Notes under the pieces: generated by a model
Seen by the model: only the letters and a program-made list of their open reading frames with translations
What the model was told of the DNA's origin: nothing
Databases searched by the model: none
DNA from: UBA822 sp965249775
Lineage (GTDB): Bacteria > Gemmatimonadota > Gemmatimonadetes > Longimicrobiales > Gaopeijiaceae
Length of the DNA: 64,000 nt
Direction of reading: 5' to 3'
Assembly: GCA_965249775.1 (NCBI GenBank)
Contig: OZ252253.1
Span: 1,240,001-1,304,000, forward strand
Position numbers and translations under genes: made by a program
Part shown: in pieces, positions 16,529 to 27,500 of the stretch
How the letters are laid out: each line of letters starts with the position of its first letter
Numbering within the stretch: position 1 is the stretch's first letter

Positions 16529-16574
16529 CCGCGGCACCGCGTTATGCAGCTCGGCGTGGCAATGTCGCTGTCCG

Positions 16575-17777
16575 CTACCCCACCGCGTTGATCATGTCGA
16601 AGATAGGCAGATACATGGCTACGATCATGCCACCCACTACGACGCCGAGCACGACGATCATGATCGGTTCCATGGCCGCCAGGAGCACCTCGACAGCCGC
16701 GTCGACCTCATCGTCGTAGAAGTCGGCGATCTTGGTCAGCATGCTGTCCAAGCCACCGGTCTGCTCACCCACATTGATCATCTGAACGACCATCGGCGGG
16801 AAGACGCCCGACTCCTTGAGCGGTCCCGCGATCGTCTCACCGCCGGCGATGGATGTCCGCGAGCTCATGACTGCGTCGTGGATCACCCGGTTACCCGCCG
16901 TCTTGGCCGTGATCTCGAGTCCTTCGAGGATCGAGACACCGGAAGAGACGAGCGTTCCCAGCGTCCGCGTGAACCGCGCGACCGCCGCCTTGCGCTGAAG
17001 ATCTCCCAGGATCGGCATCCCGAGCATCATCCTGTCGATCGCGAGTTGCCCCCCGGGGGTGGCGTAGATCGCCCGAATCCCGAAGGCACCCCCCACGATC
17101 CCGATGATCAGCGCCCACCAGAAGTCCTGCAAGAATTGCGACATGGCGATCACGATTCGCGTCGGAAGCGGAAGCGGGATACCGGCCGATTCGAACATCG
17201 TCTGGAACGTCGGGATCACGAAAATCAAGAGAATGACGATGGCCATCCCGGCCACGGAAAAGATCACGGAGGGATAGACCATGGCTCCCTTGATCTTCCG
17301 TATGAGGGCGTCGTTCTTTTCCAGGAAGGTGGCCAGACGCAGAAGAATGGTATCGAGGATACCACCCGCCTCACCGGCGGCCACCATGTTCACAAAGAGT
17401 TCGGTGAAGACTTTCGGGTGCTTCCCGATCGCGGCGGCGAGGGTGTGGCCCGACTCGACGTCGTACAGCACCTCCCTGAGAACCTTTGCCAAAGCCGAGT
17501 TCTCGGTCTGCTCAGCCAGAATGTCCAGGCTCTGCACGAGAGGGAGACCCGAGTTGATCATCGTCGCGAACTGTCGCGTGAAGATGACGATGTCCCGGGT
17601 CGTGATTCCCGTACCAAACTGAATGGACAGCTGCTTCGACTTCTCCCGTACGACGACCGGGATCAGCTTCTGCTTGTGGAGAAAGGCGATGACGTCTTCC
17701 TTGTTGGCAAGTTCGATCGTCCCTTCTTTTATGTCGCCACCCGCCGCAGGACGGGCACTCCAGTCGAAGCTCGGCAT
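16575..17777 (-). CDS. pilC: type IV pilus inner-membrane platform protein PilC
   Basis: 400 residues, the standard PilC length. Two T2SSF (GspF) domains are visible: the first about 65-190 (FTRQFATMINSGLPLVQSLDILAEQ, FPKVFTEL-type GKHPKVFTELFVNMVAAGEAGG), the second about 270-390 (ARFTRTLGTLVSSGVSILEGLEIT, FPPMVVQMINVGEQTGGLD). Three hydrophobic helices lie near 170, 220 and 375. It anchors the PilB/PilT motors and passes force to pilin. It lies 30 bases downstream of pilT and is the third gene of pilB-pilT-pilC. Confidence 0.96.
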   Translation of the reverse strand: MPSFDWSARPAAGGDIKEGTIELANKEDVIAFLHKQKLIPVVVREKSKQLSIQFGTGITTRDIVIFTRQFATMINSGLPLVQSLDILAEQTENSALAKVLREVLYDVESGHTLAAAIGKHPKVFTELFVNMVAAGEAGGILDTILLRLATFLEKNDALIRKIKGAMVYPSVIFSVAGMAIVILLIFVIPTFQTMFESAGIPLPLPTRIVIAMSQFLQDFWWALIIGIVGGAFGIRAIYATPGGQLAIDRMMLGMPILGDLQRKAAVARFTRTLGTLVSSGVSILEGLEITAKTAGNRVIHDAVMSSRTSIAGGETIAGPLKESGVFPPMVVQMINVGEQTGGLDSMLTKIADFYDDEVDAAVEVLLAAMEPIMIVVLGVVVGGMIVAMYLPIFDMINAVG

Positions 17778-17807
17778 CTTGGTTTATCTACCCCTTCCTT
17801 GAGTTGG

Positions 17808-18950
17808 TCATTCTGAACTCGGCGCGAGTTCACCCACCGCGCGCAGAAATTCGTTCGGGTCGGCGGAGCGCTTGAGCGCCTCCTCCTTGTTTATCTCGCC
17901 CTGCAAAAAGAGCGCTTGGAAAGCATCGTTCATCGTCTGCATGCCGTGCTTCTTCCCGGCCTGCATGAGCGAGTAGATCTGATGGATCTTTGCATCACGG
18001 ATGAGGGCACGGATCGCCGGAGTACAGACCATGATCTCCGCAGCGCAGACTCGGCCGCGCCCTTTCGCCTTCGGGAGCAACACCTGTGTAACCACTCCTT
18101 CGAGTACGAAGGCGAGCTGCGAGCGCACCTGGCTTTGCTGGTGAGACGGGAAAGCGTCGATGATCCGGTTGATGGACTCCGCGCAGGAATTGGTGTGAAG
18201 CGTGGCGAGCACCAGGTGACCGGTCTCGGCGATCGTGAGTGCAGCGCTGATCGTTTCCAGGTCCCGCATCTCACCAATCAGGATCGTGTCCGGATCCTGC
18301 CGAAGGGAGTACTTGAGCGCATTTGAGAAGCTCGCCGTGTCGGCCCCTACCTCACGCTGGTTCACCATGCACCGTTGGTGCCGGTGAATGAACTCGATAG
18401 GGTCCTCGATCGTGATGATGTGACCGCGACGTTCCTTGTTGATTTTGTCCACCAAAGCGGCAAGCGTGGTCGACTTCCCCGCACCGGTGGGGCCCGTCAC
18501 GAGAACAAGCCCGCGTGGACGATCAGCCAACGTGCCGAGGATGGGAGGCATACCAAGCTGATCAATCGTCGTGATCTCGTACGGGATCTGCCGGATCGCC
18601 ATAGCCACGCAACCCCGCTGCTTGAACACGTTGCCGCGGAACCGTGACAGGTTCTGGACCCCGAACGAAAAGTCCAACTCGTCCTCGGTCTCGAAGCGCT
18701 TCTTCTGGCTCTCGGTAAGAATCGAGTAGGCGATCTGGAGCGTATCCCGCGGCTTCAGGACGTAATCGATCGAGGAGTCGCGCAGCTCTCCGTCGATCCG
18801 GATCTTTGCCCTCACCCCCGCGGTGACATGCAGGTCGGAGGCTGCCTTCTGGATCATTTCTTGAAGGAGGAGCCGGAGATTGATCTCAGGTTCCGCACCC
18901 GTCCGCTGTGGTGGTGCCGAAGCAGCCGCAGTTGAGGTCGGTTCGGTCAT
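17808..18950 (-). CDS. pilT: type IV pilus retraction ATPase PilT
   Basis: 380 residues. After a Pro/Ala-rich N-terminus, LLLQEMIQKAASDLHVTAGVRAKIRIDGEL is the PilT/VirB11-type N-terminal domain. The ATPase core has Walker A GPTGAGKST (near 160), Asp box IITIEDPIEF, Walker B LIGEMRDLETI and His box ALTIAETGHLVLATLHTN. The PilT-specific AIRALIRDAKIHQIYSLMQAG is present near the C-terminus. It powers pilus retraction, hence twitching and DNA uptake. It is 30 bases downstream of pilB and 30 bases upstream of pilC. Confidence 0.96.
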   Translation of the reverse strand: MTEPTSTAAASAPPQRTGAEPEINLRLLLQEMIQKAASDLHVTAGVRAKIRIDGELRDSSIDYVLKPRDTLQIAYSILTESQKKRFETEDELDFSFGVQNLSRFRGNVFKQRGCVAMAIRQIPYEITTIDQLGMPPILGTLADRPRGLVLVTGPTGAGKSTTLAALVDKINKERRGHIITIEDPIEFIHRHQRCMVNQREVGADTASFSNALKYSLRQDPDTILIGEMRDLETISAALTIAETGHLVLATLHTNSCAESINRIIDAFPSHQQSQVRSQLAFVLEGVVTQVLLPKAKGRGRVCAAEIMVCTPAIRALIRDAKIHQIYSLMQAGKKHGMQTMNDAFQALFLQGEINKEEALKRSADPNEFLRAVGELAPSSE

Positions 18951-18980
18951 TCGTTTCGCTTCACGAGAAAGTGTACATGG

Positions 18981-20697
18981 TCAATCGGCGGCGGCCGTCT
19001 CCTTGACAACCTCTTCCAATGTCGTAGCACCTCTCTCGACCTTCTTGAGGCCGTCCATGCGAAGAGTGAGCATGCCATTGCTCAGCGCCACATCACGAAG
19101 TTCGTCGGTGCCGGCACCCGACATGATCGCCTTCCGGATCGACGAGTTGACCAGTAAGACTTCATAGAGACCCTGGCGCCCCTTGAATCCTGTGCCGTCA
19201 CATACGTCACAACCCTCTCCCTTATAGAAGGTCGTTTGGCCCGCCCAGTCGAGCGGGACCTTGGCGGAGTTCAGGTATTCTTCTTCGTAGGTCGTTTCTG
19301 CCTTGCAGTCTTCACAGATTTTGCGCAGGAGCCTTTGGGCCGTGAGAAGGTTCAGGGCTGCGGCCAGATTGAAGGGCTCCAACCCCATGTCGATCATTCT
19401 CGTGATCGTCGAGGGCGTGTCGTTCGTGTGCAGTGTGGAGAGCACGAGGTGACCGGTGAGCGCTGCCTTGATGGCGATGCCGCCCGTTTCGATATCTCGA
19501 GTCTCACCGACCATGATGATATTCGGGTCCTGCCTCAGGAACGCCTTGAGCGCCTCGGCGAAGCCCATGCCGATCTCGCTGCGGACGAGGACCTGATTGA
19601 TTCCGTGGAGGTTGTACTCCACGGGGTCCTCGGCGGTCATGATGTTCACACCCTCATCGTTGATCTGGGAGAGAGCGGAGTAGAGCGTAGTGGTCTTCCC
19701 GGATCCGGTCGGGCCCGTCACCAGGACCATGCCGTAGGGGTTCGCGATCGCGCCCATGAACTCCTTTTCGGCCTGAGGCTCGAACCCGAACGAGCTGAGA
19801 TCGAACGTGAGGTTCCCCGCGTCCAGGATACGCATCACGATCTTTTCCCCGAAGATCACCGGAAGCGTCGAGACACGGAAATCGACCACCTTCCGTTTCA
19901 TGCGGAGCTTGATGCGCCCGTCTTGTGGAACCCTGCGCTCGGCGATGTTGAGGTCGGAAAGAATCTTGATCCGGGAGACTAAAGCCGCCTTCATCTTCAT
20001 CGGCGGCTTCATGACCTCGTAGAGCTTTCCGTCTAACCGATAGCGTACTCGGATCTCTTTCTCATACGGTTCGATGTGTATGTCGGAGACCCCCTTCATG
20101 ACCGCGTCGCTAAAGCAGGCCGTTGATGAACTTGACGACCGGCGCGGCTTCGACCTCCGCCTGGAGAGCCGCGAGATTCTCGTCCTCCTCGTCGTCTTCG
20201 ACGAACTCGAAGTCTTCTTCGAGAAAGTCACCGAGAAGGTCGTCAACCTGGTCTTCCGAGACGCCGTAGTACCGTTCCAGATGCTTCCTTAACGTGTACT
20301 CTCCGACGATTACCGGCTCGATATCGTAGCGAGTCTTGAACCGGAGGACATCGATGGCTTCCATCTCGGACGGGTTGGCCATCGCCACCGTCAAGGTCCG
20401 GCCCACCCTGCGCAGGGGAAGCACGAGGTGTTGGTACGCCAAGTCCCCGTCGATGAGCTTGTAGATCTTGGCATCGACGTCGACCTTCTCGAGGTCGACG
20501 GCCGGAAGGCGGTACTGCTTGGAGAGCATCCGGGTCAGCTCGTTCTCTCCCACGAACCCGAGCTTGACCAAGGAGTACCCTACACGTGTGCCGCCTTCCT
20601 TGGCATCTTGGAGAGCGGCATTGAGTTGGTCGGCGTCGATGAGGCCTTCTCGAACGAAAAGGTCACCGAGGCGAAGTTCTGCGACGTTAGTCGCCAT
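18981..20697 (-). CDS. pilB: type IV pilus assembly ATPase PilB, interrupted by a frameshift
   Basis: Two frames together encode a normal PilB of about 570 residues. The first (20697 to 20110) holds the N-terminal MshEN/T2SSE-N domain and ends VVKFINGLL then stop. The second continues SDAVMKGVSDIHIEPYEKEIRVRYRLDG through Walker A GPTGSGKTTTLYSAL, EDPVEY, Walker B GETRDIETG and a tetracysteine zinc site (CEDC ... CDVC). Removing one base of the A run at 20112-20114 restores the expected NGLLSDAVMKG junction. Both parts are fully conserved and pilT and pilC are intact, so an indel error is the simplest explanation. It powers pilin extrusion. Confidence 0.93.
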
Positions 20698-20785
20698 CGC
20701 TGGGGCCCCCGCAGGGCAAAATTGTCATGGAAAAGTGTGTGTCACCTAAGGCCAAATCTAGATTCAGGTGCCCCTGGCGGGCAAG

Positions 20786-20822
20786 AAAAAAAACACTCAG
20801 CCCCCTATGAAGACGAGGGGCC
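20786..20822 (-). terminator. intrinsic terminator of the comEA-like gene
   Basis: On the minus strand a GC-rich stem (GCCCCT ... AGGGG(G)C, 20800-20821) overlaps the last codons and stop of the gene. It is followed by a run of eight T (20786-20793). This separates the ComEA-like gene from pilB. Confidence 0.75.
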
Positions 20823-21465
20823 TGAACCGTTCGATGGTTGCCGACCCGATCCCCCGGACTGATCGAAGCTCCTCCAGCCGCCGGAATCTCCCAACGCTGT
20901 CTCGTAACGTCAGGATACGCTCGGCCATCACCGGGCCGACCCCCGGCAGTCGCTCCAACTCTCCCCGGCTCGCACGGTTGAGGTCGAGGCGGACCGGCTT
21001 GCGAGCGGCCGGATCTGTCGTCGGACCGGACGGTCGAGCTGCCCGGCCAAGCTGGGGCTGAGTGGGCCATTCGAGGTGGGGTGAGATCCTGGCAAGCGTT
21101 GCCGGCCCCACGCCCGGCACCGATAGGAGATCGCCTGGCTCGGCGAACGGCCCGTGGTCCTGCCTCATCTGAACGATTCTGCCGGCCACGGCCGGACCTA
21201 CGCCGGGTAGGCGATCCAGATCTTCCTCTCCGGCGGTATTTGGGTCGACGCGTTCATCGCCCCGCAGCGGAAGCGCCCGCCTTTGGGCCTCATCCCGGCT
21301 TCCACGGCTCTCATCCAGGAGTACGGCCAGCCCGGACGAATCCGCTGATGCGGCTCCTTGGGTCGTCACCGGGCTACGCACGCTCTCTCCCGCAGTTCGA
21401 AGGAGGCCTAGGCCTAGGACCAAAAGAGCGGCGTGCTTGAGAGCGCGCGTCTCGGAGGAAGTCAT
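20797..21465 (-). CDS. ComEA-like helix-hairpin-helix protein with two HhH modules
   Basis: About 222 residues from the ATG at 21465 (MTSSETRALK). An N-terminal hydrophobic segment (HAALLVLGLGLL) acts as anchor or signal. Two ComEA-type HhH modules follow: VDPNTAGEEDLDRLPGVGPAVAGRIVQMR with SVPGVGPATLARI (about 75-140), and LDLNRASRGELERLPGVGPVMAERILTLR with SVRGIGSATIERF (about 160-220). Most ComEA proteins carry only one. ComEA binds incoming double-stranded DNA in the periplasm and works with the retracting pilus. Its place beside pilB/pilT/pilC fits natural transformation. An ATG at 21501, overlapping the sprA-like stop, is an alternative start. Confidence 0.85.
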   Translation of the reverse strand: MTSSETRALKHAALLVLGLGLLRTAGESVRSPVTTQGAASADSSGLAVLLDESRGSRDEAQRRALPLRGDERVDPNTAGEEDLDRLPGVGPAVAGRIVQMRQDHGPFAEPGDLLSVPGVGPATLARISPHLEWPTQPQLGRAARPSGPTTDPAARKPVRLDLNRASRGELERLPGVGPVMAERILTLRDSVGRFRRLEELRSVRGIGSATIERFRPLVFIGG

Positions 21466-21503
21466 GCGCCCACGGTGCGCCCGACCAGCGGGCGTAGCCA
21501 TGG

Positions 21504-24500
21504 CTATCTGAGCAGCCCCTCATCGGCTATGACGAAACGACCGAAAAGGGCGAACTGAAATTGCGAGGACCCTGACTGGAGCCCGACGAAGGACTGCCGA
21601 TCCGTGTATGAAAGTTGGAGCCGAACGTCTGTGCGGGATATGGCGGTCTCCACCCGAAACACCAGGCTCCGAATCAACTCGTCCAAAAACGGCACGCACT
21701 CCGCTTGGGTCGCTGTGTTCCGACAGTTTCGGTCCGACGAATACTGTATGAGACCGGACATGGTAATGGGGCGCGTCAAGCGGCCGGCCCAACGGGACGG
21801 GGGCCTAAACGACGCACTGAGCGAAACCGTATGATTGTTCCTGCTTCTTTCCGTCTCTCCGGTGGGGTCGCTTCCCTCACCACTCGTGAACGATCCCCGA
21901 TAACTAGTCGACAAGCCACCCCCCCACACGACGGCCATTTCCACTGGGATCCGCATGTCCTGTTGAAACCTCTTCTGCAGGCCGATCCCGCCGAAGGCGG
22001 CTTCCTGCCTGATGCGCTGAAACCCTCCGGATAAGCTCACACGGCTGACCAACCCCTGGTCGGGGAGGGGCAGATTCGAGAGCGAAAGGTTCAGGTCTGG
22101 CCAGGTCTCGCGCCGGAGCGTCCGGTCACTCCGTGTGTCCAAGGTGTTGGTCGTCGCCAAACGGTAGTTCACTCCCACCTGAAGATTCGCAGGCAGGCGC
22201 AGGCCGGATCCGACAGTCCAGCCGACCCGGTCCGTGAACGTGGTAGCGGTGTCGGCCCCCACTACCGCATATCCGTCCTGACCGGTCAAGCCGTAGCGGT
22301 AGGAAAACTGAGGATCCACCGGAGCGCGATCGAATCTCGACGTCACCCCACTTTGGTAGGTGACGGTAATCGGGTCGATCGCCCCCAGCACCGCTCCGAC
22401 CCCTCGGCCGAGAGCCGATCCTCCCGAGGTCGCCCCGCCCGACGTCCCGAGGACTGTAGCCGGACTCACGGTGATCTGGCCGGTGAAGTCGCGGCCACCA
22501 TCGACGTTACGTGCCAGCGCAGAAACCGTGTCTCCGACGGGGTCCACGGAGCGGTTCACAAAGGTGGCTGTCCGATGACTGGAGTAAAACGTCTCCCAGC
22601 CAAGTGCCGTGCGAATCCAATCGCCGAATCGTGGCTCGAAGCTCATCCGTGTTCGTACGACCTTGTCGGTCTCCCACCCGAGATCGATTCCCAAGAGCCT
22701 AAGCGTCTCGTCGAACAGCAAGTCCTGAACGGCGGGATCCACCACCGTCTTCTTGGGGTCGAGAAGGTCACGGATGGTCACTAGGTCCGCCTGGACGGAA
22801 AACGTCTCGAACGGCCGGAAAACGATCTCGAAGGCACCCTCTAGCGATTCTCGGGGCGACCGTGTGGGACTCACCAGCGAGTCGCCGTCCTGCCTGAGGA
22901 TCTGGTCGAACCGTAGGGCCTCTTGACGGCTGCCGGCGTAGGTGGCGCCGAAGGAGAAGCGTTCGGGGCTCCACCGAAAACGGCTGTTGACGACCGCATC
23001 TTCCCACGCACGTGGGAGTAACCAGCGTAACACAGGCTTCAGGAACCCCGGGACGATCCCGAAATCACGCCGACCCACGGCCCGACCATAGCCCAGGTGC
23101 CCATCGACTCCCCTCGCCGATCCCTCGGAGGTGATCGTCGTCGAGCTCGCCGTAAAATAGCCGGCCCTCGCTTCCAGACCGTCGAGCAGGAGGCCGATCA
23201 CAGGATTCGCGGCCGGCGTGCGTTTCCGAAACGCCACGTCGATACGTGTTCGACGTGACTCCGGCTCCCTCAGGTTCTGCACGTTGTCCACCCGAACGTC
23301 ACTCCGGCCGAGGAAGCGGGGATTCTGGTCGCTTCTGACGTGGGTCACCGTGACGGGCATCTCGACCCCCCAGTCGGCAGGGGCCATTCGGTCGAGGTTG
23401 AAGGTCGACCCCACGTTGATGATTCGGTCTCCCTGAAACGTCGGATTCTCGGTCAACTGCCTGAAGAGCGCCCCGCGGCTATTGACTGCCACATGCGTCG
23501 TCCATACGTCGGAGGCCTCTATGTCCAGTGCGAGATGGGACGCCACGCCCGCGTCCCGGAGCGGATCGGAAAGCCTCATTTCGTTGATCCACACCTCCCC
23601 CGCGGTCGGGAAGCCTCCCTCGTTCCAGACACCCATCGACAATTCACGGACAGCCGCAAGGTTCGGGGCGCGAGCCCGGTCCTTGAGTACAATCGCATAA
23701 GTCGAATCCCGTGCCCAAAGTTCGAGCGGGGGGTCGCCGGGGCCGGGCGCGTTGAAAATGAGGCTCTCCTCCGCTCTCCGCCGAAGGTCGATCCACTCCT
23801 CGAAGTCGATGACGATCTCGGGGAGCCAATCCTGCTCTGTGATCATTCCCGGATTCGGCACCCGTTCAAGCGTGGTCCGATACAGGTAGAAGTTCTCGGC
23901 GTCCTCCCCGACCTTCACGAAGAAGGACACGGGCACAGCGGCCCCCCAGTCGCCTTCGCGTGCGACCGCCCAGAGCCTGAGCTCCCGATACGGTAGAAAA
24001 TCCCTCGGACGCTGCGGAAACCGGTTGAAAACCTCCGCCCGGGATCCGGGCTGCACGTCACCATACTCCAGCTTGAGACCCTTTTCGTTGAACTCGCTGC
24101 CCAATCCAGCGAAGGCGGCCGACGGATCGTCCAGTTCCTCGATCACTCCGGGTGGCGCCTGGTACGCATCTCCGTCGGTGACGGCACTCACGGGGCCCAC
24201 CTCGGCGCGCCCGAAGATGCTGGCCGTATCGCCCACGATGCCGTCCAGGACCCCCGACTCGGTGCGCTTCACCCAATGGGCTCCCACCAGGCTCATCCGG
24301 AACAGCGTGACGCGCTGTGCGAGCCGGCCCGCGACCGTCAGCCGTAGGTGCTTCACCGCTCGAAAGTCCGCCTCCGAGAAGGGTCCCCCAACCTCGGTGG
24401 CCCCGGAGCCACGAATCGGGATCCGATAGAGCTGAAACTCGGTCCCCGTCTCCGCCTGGTTGCGTACCAGAAACGGAGACGAGCCGTCGAGCCGAACCAC

Positions 24501-27500
24501 GAACCGCAGGTAGCGCTCGAGGTTGTCCAGGTTCCCGTCCCCGTCCAGATCTTCGGTGTCCTGAATGCCATTTCCCCGTGTACAATTGGCTCGAGGGTCA
24601 CCGAGATCGTAAACTGCTCCGGGCTCCGCCTGGCAAGTCTCTCCCCACACGCCTCTCTCGTCGGCGTCGTCACTCCAGACTTCCCCGAGCCGTGGATCCG
24701 CCTCGTGATCGAGCCGCCCGAGTCCCCAGGGGGCACCGTTTTGCTTCACCCCCGAGGTTCGACCCTGGTCATCGATGAACATCGCATCTTCGGCGGCTAC
24801 TCCCAGGTCGATCACGAGGCTCAGGGAGTCGCCCTCCGCCACGTAGAACTCCAACGACTCCGTCCTGGTGAGGTCCATCCCGGTGGTGCTCAGGCTGGTC
24901 GTAATGGACCGCCACGATGGCTCGGTCGGACTGCTGGAATTCGGAGTGAACGACATCACCATGCCCGATTCGCGGGCCTGGCTCCCGACGACGTTGATCT
25001 GCTGATCGACATCGACTTCCGGGAGAAACCCGACGAACACACCGACGCTGTCCTCTCCGGGCCCCCGGACCACCCAGGTATGCTGCCAAGCGAGGCTCCC
25101 GGCCGTGGACCTGTCTACCGGAAGCGGCAAGACGACTTCGGCTCCGTCCCGGAAAGACGGGGCGCTACCCAGGACCCAATCGGGGGTGTCGAGAGAGAGA
25201 GACCGTTGGTTGGAGGCATCGAAGTCGTCCAGAAACGCATCGGCGCGAACGTTGGGATTGGGGAGGGACAGGGCGACTTCCCCCTCCAGGCCAACCCTGG
25301 AGGGTCCCCCCAGCCGCAGCGCTGGAATTTTCTCCAGCAATCGGTCGAGGCCACTCGCGGGGAAGTCGAAATCCATGCTGAGTCCGCTCAGCGTGATCGC
25401 CGCGGCCTCAGTTCCCAGCTGTGGCCGATTGACCAACGCCTGTTCGCTCTGGCGGAGAGCCAAGAAATTGAACTCCCCGAAGCGACCGGCCTGGACGCCG
25501 CCGTTGAAGCCGAAAACGGAGGTCGGGGCGACCTGAAAGATCGCTTTCTGCTCCCACGAGACGCGTACAACGGGCTCGGATGCCGTGGCGAAAAGCGCCT
25601 CCGGCTGAGTCAACGTCACCTGTCCGATCGCGTAGTCGATCGTATAGTCGATGTCTCGGATCAGGAGACGATCTCCGAGGAAGACTCTTTCCGAGTCGTC
25701 ACGGATACCCAACGCGCCCAGCGAGAACGAGGAGATGACGCCTCGGCTTCGAAGTTCGAAGGGGATGGTCAGGCGGTAGAGCCCGCCGCTTTCCCGCAGG
25801 AAGGGATCCTCCGCTTCGTAGATCGTCGAGTTTTCATCGGATCCGAGAATCTGCCTCGTCTCGTCCTCCGTCAGGCCTAGGACCGGTACAGGCGGTGGGG
25901 TCTGGAACGGGCGGAGCGTCGGAAAGAAGAGGAAGACGCCCTGAACGACAGGCTGCTCCTGAATGAATTCGCCACTCCATTGGTAGAGCCCGCCGGGGTC
26001 GAGGACATCGACCGGGGACTCTTCGTCCAGCCCGAAGAGCCTCAAGAACGTCACGTCCCTCCCCGCCAGATCCCGCGTGAAGGTTCGACCCGCGCTGAGC
26101 TCGCCCAACGAGATGGACAACCCGACCGACGACGGCTCTACGTCGGGCGACGCGGAGACACGATAGACCTGGTGCATCTCCTGATCCCAGGTGGGCTGGC
26201 CCGGCCTGTGGTTGGCCCTCGAGGCTTGCAGCAGCCTGAGCGAGGGGCGCCCGCCGGCGTTGTAGACCTGTTCGGGGTTGTAGGTGCCGATGGTGTCACC
26301 CGTGGCCGAAACGTAGGTCACTGCCAGCATCTCGTCTGGGCCGAGGGGCCGCCTCAGCGCCACCCACAATCCGCTCGAATGAATCGAGTAGTCGACGCCT
26401 GATTGAAGGAAGCGAAACCACCCGGACTCCTGAACAGTGATGCCGTCCCGGCTGGCGAACCCATCCGCCTGGATGAGCCCGTCCACCTGCTGCCGCGTCA
26501 CCGGATCCGTCTCGAATCGATAGATCTGAACAGGCTCCACCCCGGGCACCACGTCCAGAGGCACCAAAGACGGATCCAATCCCAGAACATCAATGTGCGG
26601 GCTGCCATCGATTTCGGCGGGGTCGACGAGAAAGAAGAACTGGCCTCGCACGTAATCCGCATCGTCGAGAACGAGCGTGTCGACCTGTACGAAATTCTCC
26701 TGGCCAGGGCCGCCACTCAAACGAAATTCTCGACTCGACACGTCGCCCGTTTGTTGAGCCCAGACACCCCTGAAGTCCAACGGCCCCGCCTGCCCGGTCA
26801 TCAAGAAACCGAAGTTCCCGGCGGGAACGCCCTGGGTCAGAAAGCGCGACCTGGGGAGGGCGAAGGTGACGTTCCCCAACTCCACGGTCTTCAGCACGGC
26901 GTCGTCATCACCCGTGTAGAACATGCTGAGGTTGTTTGCGGCTGAGAATTCCCGCGCTTGATCGAAGTCCACATCCAGTGTGATGCGATCTGTGATCCGT
27001 CCCGCCGCTCGAACAGCAAACTGAAAGTCGGGACTGAGACGCGGGAGCCGGCCGGGGTCGCAGGACTCCTGCACACGCGTATTGCAGGGGCGGAAACGGA
27101 TCCAATCGCCGCCAATTTCGCCCTGACCGACGATCTCGAATTCCAGGTCGGCGAGTCCGCCCCCCGAGCCGCTGTCCGTCGAGACACCACCGGAGGGCAC
27201 GCCACCCGCAGGGGCGGGCTCGAAGAGAGCACTCCACCTCAAGGCCAGCCGCCGACGTATCAGAACAGGCCCTCGAGCCACCACCCAACGAAAGAGGTCC
27301 GGCGTGGGCCCCTCCGTGACGATCGCGGGAGCGACAAACTCGATCGGCACCAGGAGTGGAACCGGCTTCAGGCCGATTTGGCCAACCGTATAGGCTCTCT
27401 GCCCTGTCCGGCCCGGAAAAGGCGAAAGAAATCTGGGGAGCTCGATCTCGGGTGGCTGAAGACGCACCGTGTCCGGGAGCGCCGTCGATCCTTGCCCATA

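Noticed and set aside
24348..25880. Long open frame on the plus strand opposite the SprA-like gene
   Set aside because: It is the mirror of a highly GC-rich coding region; the sequence is Arg/Gly/Pro-rich, lacks domains and a ribosome site.
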